Source: Amyelois transitella
Taxonomy: Eukaryota > Arthropoda > Insecta > Lepidoptera > Pyralidae
Assembly: GCF_032362555.1 (NCBI RefSeq)
Contig: NC_083507.1
Location: forward strand, 4,715,001 to 4,779,000
Direction of reading: 5' to 3'
Length of the DNA stretch: 64,000 bases
Position 1 is the stretch's first letter. Every line of letters begins with the position of its first letter. The notes beneath the pieces are model-generated. The model did not search any database and had not been told where the DNA came from. It saw only the letters and a list, made by a program, of their open reading frames with translations. Below, in pieces: positions 40,401 to 52,400 of the stretch. Position numbers and translations under genes: made by a program.

Positions 40401-43400
40401 TAACATTCTTTATAATTTTATTTAGCATTGAAGCTTTATAATTAATTATATTTAACTAGTATAACCACGATGAAATCAGTGACTGAAAAATTCACGGACA
40501 AGGATAAGGCCACAGTTCATTACACCTTAAAAAAGGTCTATACATAGAAGTGTATAGCCTCAGTTAATTAAGTTTGAAAGAAGGTCCACGCCTAAAAAGT
40601 ATATCAACAATTTTTATATTAAATTGAAAAGAAACTTTTTGCCTAACATTATTGTACCTAAAAAGAAAAATTAGTATTAACAAAAAAACCTTAGTATTAA
40701 AAAAAGTTTAAAAGTTAGTTCAATAACAACACATGCTTTAGAAATGATTCACAAATTTTAGCGGTCAGTCGAATACATACCATTTCTATTTTTTGGTCAA
40801 ACGCATCCCGCTTATTTTATTTTCAACTTTGTGTTAGTTTGTTTGCAGTAGGCAAATGGAAGTAAAAATGAAGGGTAATTTTATTTATATTTATAGTTTA
40901 ACATTATTGTTATTGAAAGAATGATTTAGTAAAGATGTCTCACTAATAATCAAATAAATTTTTAATAATATGTAGTAGTAATATGCTTTATTCAGTAAAA
41001 ATAAATTTAATCGTGCTCAAGTTTACCTTCACTTCATTTAACAAAACATTCTAAGATTTAAGATTTTCGTAGCTATTATTACAGCGATCAGTTTATTAAT
41101 TATCTATATAAGATGACTTTAAATTGAGTTATTCAAACCTAAACGCAGCCTGAATGGAAATTATTTTGTAAAAAAAGCATTAAAAAGGGTGTTATTTAAT
41201 GTCAGGCCCAGTTTATAAAACTTTGGGTTAGGGTGCCCACGGACGACGCTCTCTTAATTGAATGCCACTGTGAATTTATTACTTTTTTAACTACGTGGAA
41301 TTCAGAAAATTGGTTTTGATATTCTTATTTTTATTTGAGTTAAACACAAAGTTCTGAATACATATTAAAACATTAAGAAAACTTTTATTTACTTTTACAT
41401 TCTCAAAATATAATAAAACGTTGTTGGTTGCATCTGGCTTCTCAAAAACTTTTTAAGAAGTACTTGTATTATTCATTATTTTCGGTAAAAGAAAATTGAA
41501 TCCCTTATTGTCTTATCTTTAAAAATAACCACTAGTAGCATTTAAGAAGTAGAAGACAGAAACGTAGCTACTTTGTAAGTCAATTGAGACCCAGTTTGTT
41601 CATAACATTCCATTATGCTGATCAGAATTACCATCCATTTAGCGAACATCGAAACAAAATTAAATCGTAATTGTTTATTTATTTATTAATGATTGGATTA
41701 GATTTAAGTAAGACCTAATGTTGGCTTTTGTTGATTTAAAGAATTAACCAGTAATTTTTTTACTTTCCGTTATTAGTTAGTTTTCCGTATTTAGAATACA
41801 GATTTTTTATAATATTTGTGGTGTGCATGTAGCATAAATAAATTATAAAACAGAATGGCTATTGATAACATTTATATAAATTTGGAAATATAATTGATGA
41901 GTTCATCAAACTTCGACAAAACCAGATTTATTTATGTTTGAGAACTTTCCGAACTCGCTGTTTATTAAATCAAACTGCGCTCCTCGTTCAACAAAACTTA
42001 TAAGCTACTAGACATGCTTTCCGAATGAATGGGTATTAAATGTCTCGATATCTGGTTTCTGGCTTTCAATCTATTTTTATAATTATAATAAGGTTTTTAT
42101 AATTACAATAGGTTTAAAGAAAAAACAACCTAAACGAGGATTTCAGAATTTATAAATACAACTGAGAATGACATACGGCGGGTTAGTGAGCTTTGAAACT
42201 AACAGTCAAGGATACCTCAAACGGTTTAAGATAAGGATGAATAATACATACAGTAATATAATAATCTTAAACCTATATATTTCTAAAGAAAAGAGAACAT
42301 CAAAATATATTATTAAATTTTCCTTTCCGAACTCGTTAAAGAAATAACTTTATACTAATAGAAAATATCACGCTTAATTTCCTTTTAGTTGAATTTTAGA
42401 AATCATACGCACAATTTTGTGTAATTGCCGATGGAGCTTAGGCACGGTATGAAGTAAAATTGATATTAAGTGTGATATACGCTGACGTTGACACGGGTCA
42501 GTCCTCATTCAACGAGCGTATATTCCAACATATATTTACATAACATTCAATTTGAGAGAACACAAAAGAATATAAAAAAACACCAAAGACGAATCGTTAA
42601 AATTTACGACGCCAATGTTTTTGTCAAATTGAATTCAGAAAACACATTCGACGTCAGGTTTCACTCAAGAAGCAGAAGCCTCAGGGTATAAAACACGTGT
42701 AATAAAAATAAAATACATCGCTGCTGTATTTATCTTAGAAGGGATTCGGGGCCCTTCGGATAAATTGTGATGAGTGTAATACCTTTTTTCTGAAACAGTA
42801 CTTTTAATCTTTGTTTTGTGATAAAGTCGTCTTTTAATGTGTGTTTTTATGACAAAAGGAAAAGCAGAGAATATTTTTCCATGGTAGAAATAAAGTCGGC
42901 TATTGATTTTTATTGCATATAGAAAAGAAATTATCTGGGTTTGTTCAACAATTAATAACAAACAGCGGACCGCAGGCCCCGAAATTTATACGATTTCAAA
43001 CTATCGTTGAACGAGTGTCATCATGACTTTTTCCCAGTTGCACCCTTATATACTTTTAAGAATATTACATACAATGAAATTAGAAGTAATTTTATTGTTA
43101 ATTTCAGCATACTTGCATAGCGTGAGCACTTACTTAAAATGCTCCAAATTTAGAACTTTATAAAAAATATCCAACTCTTTCTTTATTAGTTACATGTTTG
43201 TTATAACTTATCTTAAATGAAAACAGATTATAATATGCAAGGAAATTGTGAGAAACGTAAAAAATAAATCGCTAATCAATACAAAAATAAAGCTTTTAAG
43301 CGCCATCTTAAGCTAAAAGCTTTAATCACAAAATCTCAGAATTGCTTTCTTTCTTAAATATTTTGACGTTTGGAAAAAAATATATGTCAAATTCAAGTAA

Positions 43401-46400
43401 CCATATTAATAAACCAATTAACGACATGTTATGTGCTTATTGGTCAATTTCCGCCTGACCAATGCTTACACAACGTCAAATACTGACCTGATTGTATTGT
43501 ATTGATGTTGAATGTGCGAGCATAATTATAGGTCACATTTATTACAATTAAACAGAACTAGGTCAAATATTAGATGTGAAATAAGATTTACGCTTATTAA
43601 ATAAAATAAATCAATTTACCATACATACATACATATGGTCACGTCTATATCCCTATCGGCCACGTTCAGCTATTTGGCTTAATGATAGAATTGAGATCTA
43701 AATAGTGACAGGTTGCTAGCCCATCGCCTAAAAAAGAATCTTAAGTTTGTAAGCCTATCCCTTAGTCGCCTTTTACGACATCCATGGGAAAGAGATGGAG
43801 TGGTCCTATTTTTTTTGTATTGGTGCCGGGAACCACACGGCACAATTTACGATAATTATACATTGATAAATTTATGATGAATTTTTAAATCAGTTGGTAT
43901 AACTTTTAATTAAACTCTTTGTTGGTAAATTTTTCATTATTATTCAAGCTACTAAACGAATATGGGTATACGTATATACGTTTTTTTATTCAGAACATAA
44001 CGTTGACTTTTCATTAAATCGCAGATATATAATGTCAAATCGATAAATGCTCGTCTGTCCAGTTGTAAAAGTTTAATGCTTAGTTTGCTACTACCATATC
44101 GATCTTCTACTCCCTTTAGTGGCTCACAATTTATTACACCTTTGTGCGTGATTCATTGCCGCAAACAGGTATTTTTATATATAAAAAAATAGAGTATGTC
44201 CACAGCTCCATTTGCTTAAAGAGAAAATCTTGTTAATTTCGCTGCTAACGGAAATTTTAGCGAATCCTCTCTTAGTGCACCCCTAAACCATTTAGTTTTT
44301 AATATAAGACGCATAATCTCAAAAAATAGTGAACCGATTTCAAAAATTCTTTCACCATCAGATAGCGACATTATCCGAATCAGGAACAATGTTCGAAAGC
44401 AAAGTCGCGAGCCACAGCTAGTATAATATATATAGAATAGATATAATAAAATAACAGATTGAAGATAGATATCTAGGTAGGCAAATCGTATAAAATGATT
44501 TATTGCATGAGTAGCGTAACAGACAGTGTTGATCGTATTCTGACACAACCGAACCTTTAAAAAAACAGAAATTTTTCATTAAATACACACAAAACACGTC
44601 TTACATAAAACGGGGTAAACAGAGTCAATAGTCACAGGACCGGACCGGCATGCTACCTAGATAGCTTAACGAATAAATTGCATTGATTACTCGAGATTAT
44701 TGTACTTGAAATGTGTTTTTATTACAAGATTAAAAATGGATTGAGTTAAGAGTTTTGATTTAACCTGTAAATTGAAAATATTTTAGACTTTTAAACAAGT
44801 ATTGTAGATGATAAATAAATGAGATCTATTTTTATGATATAATGGGACTACATACTTTGAAAGTACAAAAATAGGTCTAATGGAAATCAATAGTTTTTGG
44901 ACATTTACAACCTGGATATCGTCAGAAGCAAAAGAAGGGCCATGGGCGTAACGTAAGGTCTATGCGTTAAATAGTGTAAGTTGTAACAAAGGGACATTTA
45001 TCAATGATCTGAATAGCTGTGGTCGATTCAAAGCGCGTGTCTACGGGCATTCCGACCCGTAATATTACCGCAAAATTGGGAGCCCGCGACCGCAAACATA
45101 ACTGCGAATTCCGTACATAGGCAGTTTACCTTAAAATATGCGAAGTTTCCCAGAACTATTAAAATAGCTCCCGTAAAGTTTTACCACAGAGAATTGCTTA
45201 TTCACCATCTTTGACGGTTGTAGATGAAGGATCGGCTGTAGGCAAGTTAAACTGAATAAAAAAAAATGTTCATGATTTAAAAAAACTACTTGTAGTTTCA
45301 ACAAATTATTGATCTAATTATCATAAAAATAACTAGTTCTTCGTGTGTAAGTAACACACGAAGATTTTTTTGTTATATTGTTGTATGATTATTAAGATCT
45401 TACGGCTGTTTTTTAAGCACCTTCATAAAAGGAGGAAGCTTCTCAATTCGAGCGTATTAAAATAATATTTGAGCGTATTAAAATAATATATACTTTTGCT
45501 CAAGAGACTTCGTAGCTTTTTTTTTATAATATAAAATAAAATCCTTTTTTTTATATCATATGCAGAAGAAGATAAAATTTTTTATGGCAAAATAAAAATT
45601 CTTACAATACCTCATATTTTCAATAGAAATTGACTTATGATTTGTATAGGGCCATTGTGATGATAGGATATTGGGATCTCGACCTCAACCCTCGTAACAA
45701 TACACAAGGATCGTAAGAGGACGGCCCTGTATGAACGACAGATAACTTTCACAAACGGATTTGATTTGCTACGATTTGGCGATGTTTATAAATAGACATT
45801 AACAGGGTTTAGTTTTTGTAAGTTTAACCTTAAAAAAATATTAAATCGTGAGAAGGATTTCTTCATGTGAAGCTTATTGTGTGTGACAGCTTCCCCTATT
45901 AATTTATTTACGAGTATTTACTAATTTATGTACACAGAAAACATCGATACTGATAAATTACAAAGGTTCTGCTTATTTCAAAAGAAATATCTTCCAGCAG
46001 AGCCGAGATAGGAGACATCTCCTATCTTCAAAATTCCTTTGATACTAGGTGGTAGTGTAATGCTAACCGGCACTAATTGTACTTTAATGTTGAAACAAAA
46101 ATCCTCCACGGATGATTTGAATATCACAAGTTGCCAGCATTAATTATGCATTCTACCTTGTAACTGATTCATCCATAAACATTTCAAAGGGTCGAAAACA
46201 TTTTATGACCTTGTATGGTTTTAGCCATAAAGGAAAAGCAGGTATTATAAGTAGGGAAAAAACATTTTATTCATTGCACCCATTATGTTAACATCGTTAA
46301 TATCTTCTTCAAAGAAAAAATACACCTCTGTTAAATGTAGTTGCTTCGTTCATGTATAAGATAACATATGCAGTGGAAATTGATAATAATTACCATTTTA

Positions 46401-49400
46401 GAATAACAATAACTTACGCTGTTAAATTAAGTTAGATTGTCAAAAAATTTAAGCAAGCCCTCCGCCTTTTTTGTAGATTAATTATATTATACAAATATTA
46501 ATAATGAGTTTCAAATTGCGATAAATATACACACCTGAAAAATGACATATATTATGTACCTGTATTTATGTTTATACGGGTTCAGCTCTGAAAAAAAAAG
46601 TTTTTATGTCAGGGTGAATTTAAAGATTTTTTATTTTAATGAAAGCGGTAAAACTTATCTTGAAATTTTGATCTGGTTTATAAGATTTTTAATTCATATT
46701 CCTAATGTTTATGTATTTGGTTATAGTTTATAGTTTTAACACTAGCAAACCTTTTTTTTAAATAAATATAATATACCCCCACACAAAGAGGACACTGATC
46801 GCTATATCTGAAACTGAAAGTAAATATAAACGGATACCGTCAAGATGTCATCTCAACACAAATGCAGTTAGGTGCAATCTCCTGCAAATCAGATAGCTGC
46901 AGATCTTATCATTTATCTTATTCGAGCGGCCGCCGTCCGCCGCTACTTCGAGCAGGCTTTTAACTTGCAACTAGGAACAACATTTCATTAAAAATGACAT
47001 TTGTTTATTCCTTTCTTACTTTGAAGCCTATCTACAGGTAATGTAATTTTGAACAAGCTACTGTAGAATTGAACATAAAAAGTAGTAGGTACATCCATAC
47101 TTTCATACTTATTTTATAAATGTGAAAGTGTGTTTGTTCGTTCGTCTTTCATGACATATCCACTGAACCGATTTAGAACAACACTACGTATCTGCCTACT
47201 TATCATCGAGCCGCGGGCTTAAGCTAGTGAAGATATAAACAGTCCAAATAGGGTAAAATAATACGAGTTAGTACGACTATTCTACAAAAGTACTGAGGGA
47301 CCGAATTAATAATTAAAGTTAGCGCAAGTTCTTTCATTTCAAAGAAATATATGATGATCAAATTATAAAAGGCTCAGTAGTCAGCGTTGACTCGCCATTC
47401 AATTTGATTGCATTAACAAAGCTCGGAATAAGAATTAAGAATCCTACTTAACTCAATTATATCAAAGTTAAGTTAGTACTTATTGTCTTTCTATATTGGA
47501 AGAAGAAAAAAAAATTATAATAAAATCTCATACAATTCCAATATATTTTTTGATTTTGTTTGTAACGGGAGCGATAGTTCGGCTCGACCGCCACCAAAGG
47601 GAAGATCTTCTGCCAGGCTAGCTGTAATGCCTGGAGAACCGCGGCTCCGACGATGTTGAGTAGGACTCGGAGATTGTATTTATGCTCCAATCCATGAAAT
47701 CTTTGTAATTGCGATTTAGATTATTAGCAGCTATTGGCTGAGCGCGTCAATTTCTTTGCGATGATTGACAATTGTTGTGTGATTGGAAGTTGTGACGTGT
47801 GGCGTAGAGATGTCGCCACAATTAACATATCATTATGGGAAAATAAATTAAAATTACATTATTTAGATGCCTTACTTCAATTACACTAAAATGTTAAACT
47901 TTTAAGTTGTGATTCCATTTTACTATTACAATTTCATGCCTTGAGAAACGATGTTGTTCATGTTGTTAATTAATTTAAGAACAAGACCAAATCTCATTTT
48001 ACTTAGGCATTGATATTTTTGAAAGTTTGAAATAATTTAATTTAAACTTTTCTTATTAAAATATTTGAAATTTCTTTGTCGGTGTAAAATTAAATATTTA
48101 ACTTATATAATATACAGATGAACTTGTGTCTAATTGTACTTATGCAAGGAAAACCATTACTTTACTCTAAAACTTGACTTGAGATTTTCAGCATACCAAG
48201 ATTTCCTCGGGTACGCGCAAAGATAAGGAGCAATCTAGTTGCAAATTTTTTCCTAATTTTTCTCTCTTTGCACATTAATATGGATGGACGCTTGGCATAC
48301 AAAAATATTGCATTTGGACCATGTCAGCGTCGCGTGTTTTTTCTATCACTATACTCTCTTTTTATATAGTAATTATCGATATTTAATGCTAATTTTAAAG
48401 CTAAAATTATGCTTATCTTAACACCTTATATTTACATTTAATGAACCCAAAACTTTGAAGCTTTATAAATATCTCGAAATTATCTCTCTAGAATTTAGGT
48501 GCTTACTAGACAAAACAGAATCTTATGAACATACTAAAACACGTTAATAAACTTAGCTCTTAGTAAATGAAAATAAAAATAAAAATACTAGAAATTAAAA
48601 AAAAAATATGCGGAAGAAATTTCTTAAGGAATAACTAGTGCCTTTGTATGTTTTCCTTAGTCTAAGATTTATATTTTTTCCCTTGATGTACATGAAAATA
48701 TAAATAAAAATAATTGACGCCTAACCCAATCCTACTTCAATTATATAACATGGTATCTTAAAAAAATAACGCATGGTGGAACAATGTGAACATAAAAGCT
48801 TTGACAATGATGTCACTTAATGGTTTCATAAAAGCAAGCAATTTGGGTGGATAAAAGCGAGGATGTATTGTTTCGGCAAGGAGTTGAAAGGTTGAACTCA
48901 GAGATAGCACTTGTCTTGGCTTCTTTACGACGCGATTACGAGTTTTCAATTGAAACATGTGACATTTGTGAGTCCATGTCAACAGCGAGCCCTGGAATGA
49001 TTGTTTTTATTTATCTAAGACTAGCTATTTCTGGGCCCCCGTTCCTTTGAAAATTTAAATTTTTTAACGCCTATAAATAAAGATATGTCAGATATTCATT
49101 ACTTATATTCGAATCGTCTGTGAAATGTTTTATTATAATATTTGTGATATGTTATAATAGATTAAATTCACGCAATTCATTTTTAAAAACTGTATATATA
49201 TTTTTAAGATAAAGAGGCAACTAATACCTAAACCTTCACGAAGCTTCACGAAGTCATGATCTGAAGCTAACGCATTGTTACACATAAAAGAAAATCCACC
49301 AAATTTCAAAATTATATTGCAGTTCTGAACACGAAAAAGGAAAAATAAACTTTAGGTATTGTCAAGCTGAACGAAATATCTTCTACTTTTTTTTAATGTA

Positions 49401-52400
49401 TATTCCTTAAAACTTTGTCAATAAACACATCATGAAAGCTCTTCCAAAAATAAGTTTCGTTCTGTTTGTATCTGTTGAATGACCTTTATGAATGCTTCAG
49501 ATCTACTCTGAATGATGAATGCAGACTACTATAATAAGAAGCCAATGAATTCAATTTCACCCTGCGTGATACGAAAAGGTGACTGACTCCAACTAAAATT
49601 CATAAATATTTTTAATGATGGTCACAAAAAAAAATCAAGGTCGTGGATTCGATTCTCGGTCAGAACGAGATGAAAAACGAACTTTTTATAACTGTCCTGG
49701 GTACCTACATTTAAACTTAGCTTAATCCGAGTCATTTGTCCCGTAGGAATGTTATAATTATTCTACCATTCCCACCAGAATAGTGGTTGTAGTATTCTTA
49801 TTGTTTTCACTGTGTAATTAAAAAAAACCTCCAGTTTTTCTCGTGAACTATATTTCTTTAAATCGGGTCCTCTTTGTGCCAAAACATCGGAAATATTCCC
49901 CAGAATTTGAATATATGTTGTACCTATCCAAAAACGGTGGAATTGGATGATTGAAGGGAATTACTGATCTCAGCACCGAAAATAAAAATTAAAGACTTGG
50001 GAATTGAACCCAGAAACAGGTGAGGCAGACTGTCGTGTTATCTAAGTCTGGTGGCCTATTCAAGTGAAGGTTGAATTAATACCGTATATAATTAATTACC
50101 GTTCTTACTTTTAAAAAATTCAATACGTCTTCATATTGGACGTAGACACATCGTACTTGTGATTTTCATTTACAGATGTAACATTCATTCGCTTCCAAAT
50201 TTTAATTAAAGTTGACTCATGCCCCTTAAGAATATAATCCCTTACCAAGGCAAGGGGTACTTTGCCGTCAACATGTCGCTCACCCTCACCCGCTACAGAC
50301 GGATTTAAAATTATTCTTAGGAAAGGGAATGAATGTGTAAATGGAACTTTAAACTTTAAAGGTTTTTTAACAATTTAAGTTTTTTTTAGAGGGACAGTGT
50401 TTCAGTGAGTTCATTTAATGTTTGCTGTTTAAATATAAATAAACTATCTTCATATCAAATGAAATGTTATAGTAGGAGATGTAAGATTTTCCGGTTGCAT
50501 TCGCAGCCGTCCATTTTTTTTCTTTCGTCTTATTTTAACTAAAAGATTTGGCTCCCACTAACTCCATAATCTCATTTAAATCATTTTTAATGATTTACAC
50601 TATGTGTTATGATGCCGCAAGTAATTATCTACATGATTACATTTTATCTTAACATAAGTACGTTAAATCTATGCAAAGCTTGGGTATGGGGCACTCGGTA
50701 GTTGTATTGTAAAACAATATTTCTTACCAACGAATAACTGAAGCGTAAACAAAATCATTAAAAAGACGTAATGAATCAGAATTTGAGCTATTTCTCCCCA
50801 ATTTATAGCCGGTCATTAAGCTCTACTAATTGCCGGTGGCATTCTTGGTAGAGACGGCCAATAAGGAATTTTTCAAACAAAGCAAAAAATAAAGGGCGAA
50901 CGATAAGAATCATTCATATTTATATGATTATTGCGACAAATTATGGGGTATTGTTGGCAGTCGTAAATGGGATCTGAATATGATTCACAAATTTTCACCG
51001 AATGGTGTCAAAGCTCCTAGCTTTAGGAATATAATGAAAGTATTATGATTAAGGTACTACGCTCAGCTGCTCGCTTGATAAAAACAAGCCTAAAGTTTTT
51101 TTAATGCACTATTTGCTAGTTATTTGACCTCTATCCGTTTTGGCATAAGATTTTTTCTAAGTATTCTGCCAGGAACAATAATTACCAACATCTACAACTT
51201 CGAAAACTGTTCATAAATAGAGATTGTCTAAGTTATGTCAATGGACCACATAGAAAGTAATAAAACCTTCATATCTTTTTATTTGTTCATTCGTATCAAA
51301 TACCCACATAACTTATATTTATATTTTTACGTGATCCGTGTACATCGACGGACATAGGTACATATGGAATCATTAATAATGCAATACCTTCTCATTGTAT
51401 AAATTCGGTCAATTTATAATTCAAGCTACCTACGCCACGTAGCCGTGGAACACCTGCCTAAAACGGAAGGCGAAGTAATTTGACTGCATCAAGAATGTTT
51501 ACTGCGACGTTAAAATCTAGCTCACTTATACTTACCCGTGTTATTTGACTTGCTTATTGACTTACAGAGATTTACTTCGCATCCAGGTTGTTTATTAGAG
51601 GCCGAAACGTAATTTTCGGAGATATAGAGGATACGATTATCAAATATTGAAGGACAAACATTTAATTTAATTTCTGTTTGTATTTACATTTTCAATAAAT
51701 TATTTGGAGTAAGGACCTTTTCAGCATTTCGCACTTGATTGTTGACCAATCTAAAAATAATTTATGTTTTTCCTTATCATTTAGTATTAAGATACTTTCT
51801 AAAATAATGTACATATTTTTGCACTTCCCAGTTGCATCTTATACCTGCTGTGCATCGAAGTGAACATACATACATTTAATCACATCTATATCCCTTGCGG
51901 GATAGACATAGGCAACAGTCTTGAAAAGACTGATAGGTCACTTCAGCTGTTTGGTTAAATGATAGAACTGAGATTTAAGTAGTGACAGGTTGCTAGCCCA
52001 TCGCCTAAAATAAGTATCCCAAATTTATAAGCCCATCCCTAAGTCGCCTTTTACGACATCTACTATCTTAACTTAAATCCATGTCTAATGTAAGTCATGT
52101 ACTCAAAACAGGAAAACTTTTTGGCGTATCCCATTATCTGGTTGAACAAAAAGCAATGATTTCTTCCTTTCACAAAAACATAAACAATTAGTAAGGTTCA
52201 GGAAACCAGGTAATGGCATAGGAAGTTTTAAAACTATATGATACTGACCACCTAGGTTCTTTTATACATACATGCGTCCTATTTTTATTAATAAAAAGGG
52301 ATAAAATACGAGATTACACTTTTAAAATGAGCCGACAATTTGCTACTATTTTCAGAACCTGATTGCGATTTGAGAATGGTTCCTTAGATTGATATCGGAG

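Larger units (their letters stand above)
36913..43619. other. GSTZ intron 1, central part
   Basis: No gene recognised. 39000-39180 is a less AT-rich single-copy-looking block. 37976-38150 holds a worn family-B repeat, 38730-38800 a cluster of GCTACGA/TCGTAGC words, and 40198-40278 a long hairpin. Short open frames (for example 39683-39874 and 42488-42691) show no domain or splice support. Confidence 0.5.
43843..51865. other. GSTZ intron 1, 5' part
   Basis: No gene recognised. It contains Helitron-like relics (44200-44421 and 47094-47227), SINE pieces (49620-49760 and 49975-50058), a GC-rich speck near 46925-46960, an unexplained GC-richer block at 47560-47700, and single-copy-looking blocks at 45000-45180 and 50790-51010. 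An 11-bp hairpin lies at 45338-45364. Confidence 0.5.

Noticed and set aside
45338..45364. 11-bp stem hairpin followed by T-run, resembling a bacterial terminator
   Set aside because: This is a eukaryotic intron; short hairpins followed by T-runs are frequent by chance in AT-rich DNA.
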